The position numbers and the translations under genes are program-made. A stretch of 64,000 nucleotides of DNA. It comes from Channallabes apus (Eukaryota > Chordata > Actinopteri > Siluriformes > Clariidae). The stretch covers positions 19,972,553 to 20,036,552 of the forward strand of contig CM060107.1 of NCBI GenBank assembly GCA_030522415.1. The letters run 5' to 3'. Position 1 is the first letter of the stretch. The number at the start of each line of letters is the position of its first letter. Of the stretch, positions 1 through 59,299 are shown in pieces. Under the pieces are notes generated by a model, which searched no databases, was not told the DNA's origin, and was given only the letters and a program-made list of their open reading frames with translations.

Positions 1-110
1 GGGAACGTCTCGGGTTACTTTGCTGTAACCCTGTTCCCTCCAATGCCGCACTGCCTGCGTGACCGGACATCCCTTCAGACAAATTCGATCTTAGCAATGT
101 TTCCGGTTTA
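1..110. repeat. Interspersed repeat fragment cut by the window edge
   Basis: The first 40 bases form an imperfect palindrome: GGGAAC..GGGTTAC is followed a few bases later by GTAACCC..GTTCCC. I recognise the GGGAACGTCTCGGGTTAC motif as common in teleost interspersed repeats, but that rests on memory of the motif. The element continues outside the window, so class and length are unknown. Confidence 0.35.
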
Positions 111-880
111 AATCACCTGACTGAGGTTATATAAGAAAAAATGTGACGTGTTTGATACACACATGCTTCACAACCAGCAACACGAAAAGATGTTCCCATA
201 GCGTTTTCACGCAGCATCTCATTCCCGCCTTTTCAGATAACAGAGTTACAGCAAACTTCTTTACTACTTTTCAGGACTATGATGCCACACATGGAAATAA
301 GGCAATAGGCAATTTTATGCAGTGTGAATTGTGTTGTGGGACACTGCCATTTTGTGATCACAATTCTCATAAGTGGGCCGTGCAGTTAGGAAAGATGTAC
401 CCTCGTGATTTCATCATAGCAATGCTTTGTGTGCAGCGAAGCAGACAGTGGTTTCCGCAGCTATTTACTTTCATTAGAGCTTTGAGACTGTGGGTAGTTG
501 TGTGCTCCAGTGGCACTAGAGCAATGTTTTCCTTTATTTGAGCTTTCTGATGACACCATTTGTTTTGTGCAGTCATTAATAATCTGCATTCATTGAATAA
601 TTAGTGGTTTAAATAAAATATATGGGTATATTCTAGATACAATATAAAAAGGCACATTGTAGACTATGCAGACAAAGAGTATTTATTCAAAGGTAATTCT
701 TTTATTTGGTCTAAAGTGAACTTTTTATTTATTTATTTTTTATTTTAGGACAACCAGAGGTCCAGTAACATGCAGCCATGAGGTTGATAAAAGTATATGT
801 GCTTGCACATCTAAATCCATAATCCAGTCCAGTCTGAATGTTAGCCCACTCTCACCTTTTGAAATGTAGCAGAATGATAT
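111..880. other. Intergenic, nothing identified
   Basis: AT-rich sequence. An open frame at 143-541 (+) has no recognisable domain, no clear coding bias and no splice context, so I do not call it a gene. Confidence 0.5.
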
Positions 881-1420
881 CAGTGGCGGCTGCTCTAAGC
901 CTACAAGGGAAGCTCAGCTTCCCCTACTATGTCAGTAAATAAATGACCATGACCCTATTGCCACATATAGGGTATTTATATTGGTTTTAATAAAGTTGCG
1001 CTAGCACGCGTTCAATTTCATGACTAGCTTGTTTAGAATCAGGTATTTATTGTAGATTGTTTGACACGATTTTCTTGTCATACATTTCCGTGCCGCACAG
1101 CGCATTAAACCCTCCCCCTGAAGCCCAGCTTCTCTGAAGCTCTATGGGGAAGCACAGACTAGCTTTTTTCACTGCAGAAAAGCTGGACGGTAATTGAATA
1201 AATGCACCAAAATCGTCACTTACAGGGAAGCTGAGCCTCTCTGGGGGTGAATGAAGCAGTGGGCGGGACGGGATGCTGGGCTGCTGCATGATGATTGGAG
1301 AAGCTGTTTAAACGGCGGAACCCCTTTTTGATTGACAGCATGTTTTAAGTATACATCAGCGCTACAGACAGCGCATCGCTATTCCATTTTTAGGGGGGCT
1401 TTTTTTTTGTAATAAATATT
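881..1420. mobile_element. Possible non-autonomous DNA-transposon remnant
   Basis: The stretch begins with CAGTGGCGGCTG, which resembles the terminal motif of some hAT-like fish elements. A segment reading GGGAAGCTCAGCTTCCCC is palindromic, and a GGGAAGCTGAGC motif recurs near 1221. No matching far terminus or target duplication was found, so both the boundaries and the class are uncertain. Confidence 0.25.
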
Positions 1421-2235
1421 GTTTTAAATAATGTCCCAAATCGTAAAATACTTTTATTAGCCTTAGAGTAGGGTTTCTGTCACTTTGATTTAGAAAAAGT
1501 TACTTTTTTACTGAATAGAAACAAACAAAAATAAAAGAATGATATTGAAAAGATGCTTTGTTTAATTACATTAAAACAATGTTTGTCTATATTAATGAAT
1601 TTGAATAAATAGCCTAGTACAGATTCGAGTTCAGTCCCATGCGGATTTGCAGGTGATTTTTTTAATGATAAATTTAATTATAATAAAAAATTTTATGATG
1701 AAGGCCAAATATGAGCTTCCCCTGTTACAAAAGCTAGCAGCTGCCATATTTATATTACATCCATGTATGGTCAATAGCCATTTTCTTTTTCATGATTTAG
1801 CAATCACAGGCGAGCACATTACAGGACACTCTCTATAATGTCAGGTAACATTTGTCTGGAGTGTAAGCTCATGCTGAGTGCAAGCCCTATTTCCTGTCTA
1901 CCTGACTTCCGGTATTGATGCAGCTCCTTTGAATACTGCCTATTTTCCCTCCAAAGCTATTGTCACATGGAACATGGCTGGAAATTGCTGTTGCGAGCAG
2001 AGTAGGTTTATTCAGCTCTTGAGCTAATAGACACAGCTTGGAGCATAGACTTGGGTTAGTGCATAATGGTTCAACTGCAGAGTTACGATTGCTATTTTAG
2101 TTCACACACGTTTTTATCTGCCTGAATGGTTTTACCTAATGCCATAAGATTTTTCCACCCCCGAGGTAATAGATGCTGTTTAAATGGGAGCAGTGGGTTT
2201 GAGTGTAACAGCATGATTTCAGGGTTATGACTGGG
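1421..2235. other. Intergenic, nothing identified
   Basis: AT-rich DNA without a recognisable gene or repeat. Confidence 0.5.
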
Positions 2236-2355
2236 GGTTTTATGCCATCTTGTTTTGCCTAACTGAGTTTTGTTTAACCCTGCTTTGCAAACATGGGTTT
2301 CGCCCAACCATACTTTGCCTACATTGGTTTTATCCAATGCTGCTTTGCCAAAACA
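2236..2355 (+). repeat. Degenerate 30-bp minisatellite, four units
   Basis: Four head-to-tail units start at 2236, 2267, 2296 and 2326, giving lengths of 31, 29, 30 and 30 bases, and a partial fifth starts at 2356. Each opens with GGTTT or GTTTT, followed by a variable centre and a conserved TTTGCC or TTTGCAAA core. Units differ by several substitutions, so the array is old. The lysine- and threonine-rich open frame on the minus strand is a by-product of the repeat. Confidence 0.75.
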
Positions 2356-2685
2356 GGTTTTTTTTTGTGTTTATAGCAGCCCAATAATATGCGGATGTCA
2401 TCAACTACCTGCTCATTTGTCCAGATATTGATATGGGGTATGTTATGCTCTTTGCTTTCAGCCTGCATTGCATGCTTCCACACACTTTGGCTCAGACATA
2501 TGAAAATTTCTGAATCAGGAGATGGGGTCATCTTCAAGGATATGGGATACAGTAGTTCTAAGATTATGTGGTCTGTCAACATTTAAATGTGCTCATGGGT
2601 GGAGTTATAATTCCTGATTTAATAAATACAGTGTCCATCGTACAGTATCAACGGTCACTTTGAGAGACTGATTTCATGATTTTCA
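2356..2685. other. Intergenic, nothing identified
   Basis: Overlapping short open frames on both strands carry no domain signature. No repeat family was recognised. Confidence 0.4.
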
Positions 2686-2689
2686 TTTT

Positions 2690-3060
2690 GAGATTGGGCT
2701 ACTGCAACTCACTCCTTTCAGAAATGGCAGGTATGTGTGACATTCTACCTATGCAACTGATACGTAATGCAGCTACAAGACATTTTCAATCCTCCTAAAA
2801 TTTACCTCCCATGTACATTGCTCCATTTAATTGGCTTCCTGTTGCTCCCACAACAGATTTAAAACACTGATGATTGCCTAAAAGACAAAAATGGCCCAGC
2901 TCCCACTTACCTCAAATCACTTATAACCCCTCACACTATACCACGCTCCTTCAAGTGACCCATGCCATCATCTACCACAGTCCAAGGAATCGATGCATCA
3001 AGATTCTTTGTTGTGGCACCTTCATTGTGATTTGCAGTCTTCAGACAACAACTTAACACC
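2690..3060 (+). mobile_element. Degenerate LINE fragment, L2/CR1-like reverse transcriptase C-terminus
   Basis: Broken translation contains the hallmarks of the C-terminal region of fish L2-type reverse transcriptases: a YCNSLLSEM-like segment, LQLIRNAA-like and NWLPVAP-like blocks in the expected order, then a proline-rich stretch. Several stops and frameshifts are present. Only the 3' part of the ORF remains, as is usual for 5'-truncated LINEs. Confidence 0.45.
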
Positions 3061-3169
3061 TACCTTGTCCTTAAACACTTGGGTTGAAAACTTTTCCCAA
3101 CAGGGGTTTGACTGGTGGTATCCTTAGTCAATTACCTAGTGAACCAGACTAAGGATGTATGTACTGATA

Positions 3170-3495
3170 GAGACCTTTAATCACTTCTGTAAGTCATCCA
3201 TCTATCCATGCATCTATCTAGGAACCTCTATAGGACCATGGAGGCCAATGGTGACCATTGTATTTATTCCCATTTTGTACAACCATGTTAGGACATCTAG
3301 TCAACATTCACACACTATGGGGAATTTGGAAGCCAACTTGCATGTTTGCCTAATCTGCATTTTTTTTAGGACTGTGGGAGGAAACTGGAGAAGCCGGAGG
3401 AAACCCACCAAGCACAAAGAGAACAAACTCCATGCCTACAGAAATTGAACCCGGGATCTGGAGATGCAAGGCGACAGTGCTAACCAGTCCCTCTG
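3170..3495 (-). repeat. tRNA-derived SINE, near full length, degenerate
   Basis: Read on the minus strand, the copy starts with a tRNA-like head at about 3440-3490 with a TGGTTAGCACTG box A-like motif and a GGGTTCAATTT box B-like motif. It continues through the conserved GGTTTCCTCC..CCCACAGTCC block to a degraded body. The same family recurs near 24.5, 25.3, 27.0 and 31.1 kb. Confidence 0.65.
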
Positions 3496-4656
3496 TAAGT
3501 CATAATTGCCATAAATGCAGCAATTGGATGAAAGGGCTTGTAGTATCCCAGGTGGTGTGATGAAGCTGGTAGCCACAACATACTCTAAGAAGTATTCATG
3601 TGCGACCATGTTATTTGAACCCCCCAGGCTCTGGCTTACCTGCTAGACTAATAGCTTCCCCTGTTGCTCATTCAGATGATTTGAGGTACAGCTCACATAC
3701 CTCTTATTAATGTAGGTATCACCACTGCATTGTTTTATCCTTATATTATTATCAGTCCAATAGATCATGTTCATGGAAGCTGGACTCACAAAGGTGTCGT
3801 CATGTACAGTTACAGTAGCATGTAAGTCAGTTTCTCCTGCTTTACATAAGCATACTGTATAATACAGACTATAGATTTGTCCTCAATACCTTTTAAAGAA
3901 TAGGGCTAGGCTTTGCAATCCATGATGAAGACTTGGTGTTCACTTACTTGACAGCTCACAACATTCTACTTTTAGATGATGGTCCCTATCAGGCAGCACT
4001 ATATGCAACTAACCCCAACTGAGTAAGATGTGGTAAAAGAGCATAACCAATTGCTTGAAGCTTGTTTTTTATATAGAGCAGCAGCCCCTATGCTTCATTA
4101 ATTGATCTGGTTTAAAAAGAGGGGCTAGAAGCCTTTGTCTGTGTATACAATATCAACAGTTAAAAAGTAAGACAAAAACGATATGTTTCTTCTACTTTTT
4201 CTGGAGGAATTTATGGATACACTGTTTTTTTTCCTCTGGATATAGCCAGTGGGTACAACAAGGTCCCAGTCTCTGAGTAAGACAGGCTGTTCAGGCTATT
4301 TGAGAAAAACTGGATACGCTTTGATCTCTGTAATGTTCCCGAGCACTTACTAGAGACTAATGCAGGGGATATTTGCCTCTCTATCTGGAGAATATTGTGA
4401 ATATTCTTTTTTCATAACAGAACAAGAGGTTAGATGACGTTCTGGGCTGGCTTCATCAAAGTGGTTTAAAGCTTAAAAATTTTTATTTTTTTCCAGTGGC
4501 ATATGTGGTCAACATCTTACAGTTGTGGCTCCGGGTCTAGATAAGATCAGTGTAGTACAAAACTGGTCACCCTTCATTACTATCTGACAGCTGCAATCCT
4601 TTTTTTGGGTTTGCTTTCCACTTACTACCAGTTAGACTCAAATGTAATTATTAATA
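3496..4656. other. Intergenic, nothing identified
   Basis: No coding signature, RNA gene or recognisable repeat. Confidence 0.5.
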
Positions 4657-4657
4657 T

Positions 4658-4689
<32 letters not shown>

Positions 4690-4690
4690 T
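4657..4690. repeat. (CTTT)n microsatellite
   Basis: About eight uninterrupted tetranucleotide units. Confidence 0.95.
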
Positions 4691-4699
4691 TAAATTAGT

Positions 4700-5060
4700 T
4701 TTTTATTTTTGTGAGTAATAGTGTTCATTTTGTCAGCTATTTTCAATTTTAGTCTTAGTCCCAGGATAAATGTCCCTGTTAGTTTTTATCATATTTAGTC
4801 AATTACTGTATATTCTATTTTTGTTTATTCAAGTTTTAGTCAGTCGAACCCTTAAGTATTTTCGTCTAGTTTTAGTCAATGAAAACATAAAATTTTAGCA
4901 ATAAGATTATTATTAATAACCCTACAGTCAATCTAGTGAAGGTTTTTCACAAAATTATTATCTTTTCATCTGATGTTTTCAGCTATTTATATTTATTTTT
5001 AACCATTACAACTGATGCATGTCCATATTTTTAAACTACAAAACAATAGGAGCAGTATAG
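4700..5060. repeat. Possible MITE-like repeat rich in TTTTAGTC motifs
   Basis: TTTTAGTC or close variants recur several times (near 4749, 4832 and 4869). This resembles dispersed hAT-type miniature elements of fish, but no clear terminal inverted repeats or target duplication were found. Confidence 0.3.
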
Positions 5061-5508
5061 ACAATACAGTGTCTTGAAACTTTTGGTTTACCAACCTATT
5101 AGCTTAATGTGTTTGGCAACGGCTTAACTATAAAATAAAATTAAATACATCACAACATACTGGTTGATTTTAATGGTATGCCTTGATGTGTTTCTTCAGG
5201 TTTGTGGTATTTTTTCCAGCAATTGTGTGCCCACACTGTTTTCCTCCGATATTATTACGCATAATTTTGACTCTGCTTTTTTAGCCGAGTCAATATGAAG
5301 AAAATGAGCTCACATAAGCCCATCACATAAGAGTTAAAGATGAAGATGATCTTTATGGTACCTGGGGACGTGATTGAGATTCTTGGTCATGATTGGCCAC
5401 CTCAGCCACTATTTATTCTTAGTTATTCATGTAGCTCTCCTTTCATAACAGACTTCTACCACTCATCCTTTACCCTAATCTACTGTACATTGGCCTTCAT
5501 TATCTCAA
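5061..5508. other. Intergenic, nothing identified
   Basis: AT-rich DNA with no recognisable feature. Confidence 0.45.
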
Positions 5509-5574
5509 TCTATCTATCCATCCATCCATCCATCCATCCATCCATCCATTCATCCATCCATCCATTCTTCCATC
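5509..5574. repeat. (CATC)n microsatellite
   Basis: A CATC-type tetranucleotide array with one ATTC interruption. The open frame across it, with repeated IHPS residues, is a repeat artefact. Confidence 0.95.
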
Positions 5575-6166
5575 TAAATGTTAGTTGTTTACGATATTAT
5601 TATATAGGTGCTCCTGAAATTTTGTCAATATTTTGTTGTGATAGAATCAGATCTCTAGCTTCTTAATAAACTACCCCAAGGCCTATTTAATTTATGTGTT
5701 TCGATTTTAGGTAAATATTTTCATGGTGCATTTCTCAGCATTGTTTTCATGTTTTTATTACAGGTATTTGGCTTTTTTAGCTTTCTTTTTGATTTTGATT
5801 GCCCTGCAGTGCTCAGTTTACTTGATGTTCTGTTCTTGCTTGGCTTTCACCTTAAGTTTGTCTGTGATTTTGATTGTCTCTGCCTTATGACCATGCTGCT
5901 AATACTGCTCATTTCATTGGGATCATAAGCCAAAATATTAATTAATAACATATTTTACCTATCTATTATTACAGTGAAATGATTAATATCATTTAGGCTA
6001 TATATTTACTGAACCATCACTTTAAATTAATGCGCAATATCAATTAAACATTCAGTAACAATTCAGTAACAAGATTTTTGTTCTAAAATATTTCAAAGCC
6101 ATGCTCTAAAAAATAGGTTGTTATATGACTATCCATCTAAACTTCATTATCCTTTAAAGCGATGCT

Positions 6167-6343
6167 ACTGCCTTTTTATTCATTCATTCATTAATTTTCT
6201 ATACCGCTTAATCCTGTGTTCAGGGTCGCGGGGGACCTGGAGCCTATCCCAGGTGACTTCGGGCACTAGGCGGGGTACACCCTGGACAGGGTGCCAATCC
6301 ATCGCAGGGCCCACACACATACACACACTCACTGCCTTTTTAT
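6167..6343 (-). mobile_element. Short headless SINE-like insertion with 13-bp target duplication
   Basis: The insertion (6180-6330, 151 bases) is flanked by perfect copies of ACTGCCTTTTTAT at 6167-6179 and 6331-6343. On the minus strand it begins in a GTGTGTATGTGTGTGGGCCC stretch, runs through a body matching the 3' half of the longer SINE family, and ends in a GAAT-type tail. It has no tRNA-like head. Near-identical copies with their own duplications lie at 32836-33004 (minus) and 48140-48307 (plus). Confidence 0.85.
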
Positions 6344-8205
6344 GTTTTATTCAATTTTTTTCTTTCACCACTTTGATTTTTTTCAATTTTTTTAGTTCTG
6401 TAAAACTAGCATTATTAATATAATTCTTAAACACGTTATTATATAATTTAAACAACAGTATTTTTAGTCAATTTTGAATAAGCAGAATTATTTCAAAATT
6501 GTTATGAAATATACTCCCAGTCTACAGAAACTACATATATTGTTCTTGATTTCCTGTAAGGAAACTGTCCACAAATCTCTTTATCTTGAAGGAAGCTATA
6601 TAATCTGAGCAGCCCACCAAATGAAATGCCTCAACTTTGCTAAGCATCAGTGGAACAACAGCTTGTACAATAATAATGTCTTGTGAGCTACCCAGTGGGC
6701 ATGCAATTTAGTCTACAGGTCATCTGTAGAAGGACAATTTAAGAAGGCAGCAAGATGACTTTAATATGAGGAGATTAGGAAATTCCTCCTAAAGATATCT
6801 TGGGTGTTAAGATTTTTAGTGCTTGAAGACATCTAGTCTACAGACTCTAGTTCTGAAGCTGTTCTGCAATCCTACCTGTGCCAACTGGATATGAACACTG
6901 TATGCTTGTGTATCCTACAATAAAGTTTCAGACACTCAATATAAAGTTAAAGGGTGGATCATTAAATTTTAGAATGTTTTGTGTCTTTGGTTTAGGGACA
7001 CAAAGATTAGGGGTCCTTGTAAAGTTTAATGGTATCACAAATTCTGATATGTGTCAAGATTTAATCCAAAACCCAGTTGTCCGAGGCAGGCGATTAAGAT
7101 TTTCGTGTACGTCCTTCTCGTCTCCATTATCCAAGCAGACAACAAAATTACCCATACATCTAAATCAGCAATAAAATTGTATGCGACAACACAAAATGTT
7201 TTTCACTTCGAATTAAAGAATGAAGTCCACGTACACCACCCTAAGTATACAAGGAAGTTTTAAGTGGTCTGCATGAAGAAACCTGTAAGATCCTCAACAA
7301 GTGTCTCCACCATATTGGATGTTACAATAAGCTGCTTAGTATTTTCTCCAACTTTAACATTTTCCGTTAATCATTTTAAAGGAATTGAGTAAGAACAGGT
7401 AGAAGCAAATTGAGTCTTAAGATATTTCAGTCCGAAACCTGGTTGCCTCTGCCATGATCTGGATTTGTGGATATGGATCACTGTAATAAATCACTGTATA
7501 TAGTAAATGTGTCTTATCATACACAGTATCTTACAGATTTCCAGTATATGTGTCAGATAATGATAATTTCAATTGTAATACAAATCTATTGTACTGATTT
7601 ATAGATTTATAGACTTATAGACTAGAAACTGAGAAACTAGAAGAGAGACTAGAAACTAGGACTTTTTCTAAGTCCTTAGAAAAATTTTTGTGTGAGTGAT
7701 GGAATCTTTAGTTTTTATTTTTAATGCCAATTAATGGGAATTGTAATTTCAAAATGGTTGTGTATTTTGCCTTTGAGCTTGAAACATCACTTGTAATTTG
7801 TAATTAACTTTGGTATGTTAACATTTTTATGAGATATGCTAATAATTAAAAAATATCAATCTATGTTTAAAATGGTTAAACAGCTCTTAAAAGTACATGG
7901 CAGAAAAATTAGATAGAATACCATGTTAATGCTAATGCTAGCAGGTTTGTGCTAATGCTGGACTCATGCATGTATGAAATGCATTTAGATTATACATAAT
8001 TCATTTTAAAAAGGGACCCTTTAATTTCAAGGTGAGCATCAACACTGCACTGTGACTAATAAGGACCTATAGTCTAATAGCCAAGTGGAGGTCTATAATT
8101 TCCATTTCATTGAAGCTTGCGCTTGAGACTCTCTTTGAAGCATGATTAGCAGTTTAATCCTTTAGACAATACAATCCTATCATCATTTGAATGACACAGT
8201 ACATT
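6344..8205. other. Intergenic DNA 3' of complexin, nothing identified
   Basis: AT-rich sequence with short low-complexity runs, such as repeated TAGACT/AGAAACT motifs at about 7595-7660. Overlapping open frames at 6878-7263 (+) show no domain and no splice support. Confidence 0.45.
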
Positions 8206-9105
8206 CAGTTCACAGCCCTTTTTATGTTTATTGAACTGATGCCAACTTGGTCGCAAAAAATATAAAATAAAAGAAGACTGTCCTCTATCTGAATTTAGGG
8301 GAAAAGTATAAAACAAGCAGCACACTGCATTTCAAAATCACAGTCTGTTTGTACATGCGGCAGTGTTTCTCGCTGAGATCCAGGAGCACAGCTTCGCATC
8401 TAATTTCCATGCTGGTACAAAGCAGACTCAGTCTACAGAGCTTGTACTGCAGTGAGACATGCTTCTCAGGGAATCCCACTTTCGAGACCAATTTTTAGAG
8501 CATGACACTCGGCCGCTCTGGCAGCAGAGCAGAAACACAGGACCATGAGCAATTCTATGAAATCACTTTATTCTCAGTGTGTGGTGATTCCATTTTAGGG
8601 GGAGTGGTACAGTGTTAAATCAGTCTAAAATGGGCATGCAGTGGGGCTAACAGGTAAAGCGTTTAGGAGCACAGGAGACATACAGAAGTATCTTTAACAA
8701 CCTTGCCTACAGCACACACCATATGCATGCATACAATTTGCCAATGAAGAGAAGAAAAGGAGAGAGGGAGAAGAGGTGAGCAAGAGTTTTCTTTCCCACA
8801 GTTACAAAAGAATGCACACAAAAAGGGAAGGAACAGATTTTTCTTAAAAATACAACACCAGAAAGACAAGAACAGGAAGAGGTTACAGACATAAAAACCA
8901 CAGTAAGAATCGTTTATCTTGTATCAGCACAGAGGACACAGATAAGGACAATGCAGAGAAACAACACACGTTTACATTCAAGTCACAAGAATGGAACAGC
9001 TCGTAGATTTCTGTCAGGCAGTTTTTCGATGCTGTGAACATCTGAATGAAAAGGACTAGCTGAAAGGTGAGGACTAGTGTGAGCCTGTGTATGAAACATG
9101 TGAGC

Positions 9106-9129
9106 ATGTGTGTGTGTGTGTGTGTGTGT
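9106..9129. repeat. (TG)n microsatellite
   Basis: About twelve TG units inside the presumed complexin 3'UTR. Confidence 0.9.
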
Positions 9130-11667
9130 ACTGTATGAATGGTTGGTTGGGAATGGGGTGGGTATGGGTGTGGGCATGCCTTGGGCAGCATTTTGACAAA
9201 TATCTGTTGGTCACAGATCACTTAAGGGGTATCTAATGACTCAGCCCCTATTGTGTTATCAGAAACATACCGTTTATCATGGATGTCAAAAAAAATGTAA
9301 GAATTTAAAAATGAAAATTTAGTTACATTCTGGACAGGAGCTTACCTGCAGTGGAGACAAATATAGATAAACAAACTGCAAGAAATGAAGTAACAGAAGG
9401 ACTCAAAGTAGAATTGTAATGCTTGATAATGTGGTGCATTAGAGAATGGAAAAATAACACAAAAAAAAGTAAACCATTTCACATGAACACATTCTGTCAC
9501 AAACAAGCCCAATCTTTGGTTTAAGAAAACATAGACGTGAAGGAGGTGGGTAGTGTGAATGAGTGATGCTCGATGGAGCTTTTCGGGCAGTGTTCCCACT
9601 GTATGTTACTAATCGTCTCACAGGACACAATGTCACAACCGACAAGGACTAAAGCTGAAGGCAGTTCCTACACATATTGAAAGAAAAATGTTGTACTGTA
9701 GACCTCAGTCTTTTATGTTATACTAATTCCTTGTGAACAAGAGAGTTCTCTATGTGCAATCATTTCATATAATTAAGCAGTGTAACAGCTCACTAGGTTG
9801 GTTAAACTCGACTCTAAATTTACACAGTAAAATCCTATATATTTGTTGCTCTCATTAGTACATGGCAGGACAGATAGCTATAGAGATTACTTTGTAGGCT
9901 TCAGTACGATGTGATCTCTATTATTGGAGCCACAGCACAGTAAGAGTTGCATTTAGATTAGATGTACTTTGTCCTATCTAAATGCATATACTGTATGCTT
10001 CAAGAGCCACATATACTGTAAGTAAAAGAAAAATGGGAAATCAACATAGACCAGATGGAATGTTTGGAATATTTGGAATGTTTGAAACACTCCAGTGGCA
10101 GCTGACAGCTAACTACATTTCCCTCGAAATGTCATGCACTACAAATTTAAACTGTGTGCAACTGATGATTTCACCTGAATATATAATAGTACACAGTTGT
10201 GATATAATGTAATACAAACATCATGAGTGTTAAATATTTGTAATGTAAGCTTGGTTTCATACATTATACAAAGCCACTAAACTTTTATTAAGGTTGAAAG
10301 AAAGTGTCACAATACTCCAACATCAGTCATCCCTGATATCTAATCTCTCACTATTGAGAAACGCAGACCCATTGTTTTCTTTCTAATTAGTTACTACGAA
10401 CACATCACCACAACAACACTGACAAACAACAACTTAAATATAGTTGCAAAAATTTTTACAAACACAGGCTGAGGCAACATTGAAAGAGCAAGGCTCAGAA
10501 AACCAAATGCAGTTTTAGGCCCACGCTGAAACTCACACTGACAAAGAAAAAGAAATTCTCCACTCCCTACTTTCTTCTGCAAGATATAATTTTGCTAAAC
10601 GCATCTCAAGTCTTTAGTTTGACTGACACTAGTTAGACAACACAGCATCTGTACACTAACATTCTTGAATTAATTATTAAGTTTTAAATACACAACGATG
10701 AAGATTGTCTGTTATTGCTGATTTGGGACGAGATTCCCGTAATTAACCAACGGACACAGGACATCTTCACTCAAAAACAAATATTGCACTGTTGTCACTG
10801 TCTGCTCACTTAAAGTGGACGCACAACTGAGTTATGCGTAGAAACAAATATGTAAACACTTAATCACTATGTTCATTATTTTACAGCAATGACAATGAAG
10901 ATTACATAGATGGATATATATATATAGAGAGAGCCCTATTGGTCCAATTTTAATAGTGTGCGCTCAATGTCATCCTTGTGATTTTCAGTAGGAGCTAAGC
11001 TAAGCTATTTTGATTTGATATAGTGCCTAGCTCTATACTTTCTTTCATCTTGACTACATTAGCATGCCTGTATCCATGTTAACACACTTTTAGAGAGTGG
11101 TACAACGAGTTTATGAACAAGGGATGTACTGTATTTCTAATGGAAGAGCTTTACGTACATATGGTAGCATGTATAAGTCAACAAAATGAAAAAAAAAAAA
11201 AAACCAGAGTTATTGCCTTAAGTATCAATGTATTTCATCTAAAAAGTCAAACAAAATGGTATACAGTGCATTCACATAATTTTCATGCTTAAAAAAGATG
11301 ATTTTTTCTCCTTTGCTTATTTCCATTTTCCAGGACTTCCAGTCATTTACAATGGTTTCAAATAATTAAAAGTTATGATAAATGGTATTATGGTGCTTTA
11401 CATAGAATTAAACACTTCTACTACATGAATTTAACAATAATATCTTTAACAGAACAGCAAACTTTAATCAAAAATACAATATGGTTTGGAGGACTTTCTC
11501 CAAGTTAAAATTATGGCTTTTACTCTTAGTAATTGTGTATATATTGATATATTCTGGTATTCATATATAGTCTTTTTTATAAGCTATTTACAAATGAAAA
11601 ATGCGGTGCTTGGATAATTAGTGTTGTTCCAGCCTGGACTCTGCCATTAAATGCATCTTTAATTTGA

Positions 11668-11672
<5 letters not shown>

Positions 11673-11757
<85 letters not shown>
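11673..11757. repeat. Compound (TA)n(TG)n microsatellite
   Basis: About 21 TA units are followed directly by about 21 TG units, roughly 180 bases beyond the complexin stop codon. The array would be transcribed as part of the 3'UTR. Confidence 0.95.
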
Positions 11758-11760
<3 letters not shown>

Positions 11761-11933
11761 TTTAGTCCACAATTTTAGGCATGATTTCTGGATCTAACAC
11801 TCCAAATTAAAGATTACGTTCACAGAGTCCATTGAGTTTGGATCTAATTAGTGAAGAGAAGGGAGTAAGAGGGTGTTGTTGTGAAGGTTATGGCATTCAT
11901 GGCAGGTTTAATAACAACACAAGGATGATTGTG

Positions 11934-58396
<46,463 letters not shown>

Positions 58397-58484
58397 CTTG
58401 ATGGCTTTTTATTCCTACTTCCTTCACAGTCAGATGTTACATTTACTTCAAACTTCTTATGTTGTCCCTTGTTGTTCACCAGAT
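58397..58484 (-). other. cplx2: Probable 5' untranslated part of the first coding exon
   Basis: Starts ATCTGGTGAACAACAAGG after the candidate acceptor TTTCATAG. The polypyrimidine function would be carried by the polymorphic TG/CA run at 58492-58523. Confidence 0.45.
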
Positions 58485-58491
58485 CTATGAA

Positions 58492-58523
58492 ACACACACA
58501 CACACATACACACACATACACGC
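58492..58523. repeat. (CA)n microsatellite with TA interruptions
   Basis: Lies immediately upstream (gene sense) of the presumed first coding exon acceptor. Length changes here could affect splicing. Confidence 0.9.
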
Positions 58524-59132
58524 ACAGAGCGAGAGAGGCTTTGTAAGGCGTGAGCTCCTTTAATGCCGTAGTACTGTTTGAAACTTGACAGCAACCGAAG
58601 TAAGAAAAAAAATATAAAAAATATTTTTTTCTTTTTCTTTTGGGATTTTATTTCTGAATTCCCTTCATCTCTCTGTGAAATAACTCTGCACATATTGACT
58701 TGCTCACACCAGATGACCTGTGAAGGTCATTAAAGGTCAATGCAGCAATTGCGGTTAAATATAAAGTGTACACTATCATCATTCAGATTTAAATTGCTTA
58801 ACTTATAGGAATTAGGACCAGACAATGGTATGAAAAGATGCTTGTTTGTCTTTCTAATTGCTCGGGATTTCATGACACTGCAGCCTAAATGTCGACCCAT
58901 AACATTTCCTAAAAATGTGCATCCATATAAACAAGTGATACTTTTTTTTTTTTTAATGTATAAATGAACAATGCAAGTCCTTGGAGATCCCCAGGGCAGC
59001 ACCCTAATCCCATTAACTGTGGTAAGAATGTTAACTTTTTTCTAATAAAGGGGGGAAATCGGCACCTAATTTCTCGGACTTGCATATCTTTATAGCGCTC
59101 TAATGCATCTCTGAGCTATCTCTCTCTCTCTC

Positions 59133-59135
<3 letters not shown>

Positions 59136-59164
<29 letters not shown>
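59136..59164. repeat. (TG)n microsatellite
   Basis: About 14 TG units in the presumed first intron. Confidence 0.93.
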
Positions 59165-59166
<2 letters not shown>

Positions 59167-59299
59167 CTATTGTCCTCTAAAACGCTTGCGTAGTGAAATG
59201 AAGATGCCCCACTTCTTTGGTGATGTCCCTGTACTTGATATGCGAGGGGAATCACTTCCTTGTTGGTCAATATTTCAGCACCACAGCCGTTGGAGAGCT

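Larger units (their letters stand above)
8210..11933 (-). other. cplx2: Probable 3'UTR of complexin, with two candidate poly(A) signals
   Basis: The 3'UTR follows the stop codon at 11934-11936 and its end is inferred. AATAAA on the minus strand occurs at 8567-8572, followed about 30 bases later by a GT-rich stretch, and again at 8227-8232, also followed by a GT-rich stretch. An earlier AATAAA at 10284-10289 could give a shorter form. Mammalian CPLX2 mRNAs are known to have long 3'UTRs, which fits 3.4-3.7 kb. The 8290-8500 segment is less AT-rich than its surroundings. Confidence 0.4.

Noticed and set aside
143..541. 132-residue plus-strand open frame
   Set aside because: No domain, no coding-like composition, and no splice or promoter context.
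6878..7263. Overlapping plus-strand open frames
   Set aside because: No recognisable protein features; typical chance frames in AT-rich DNA.
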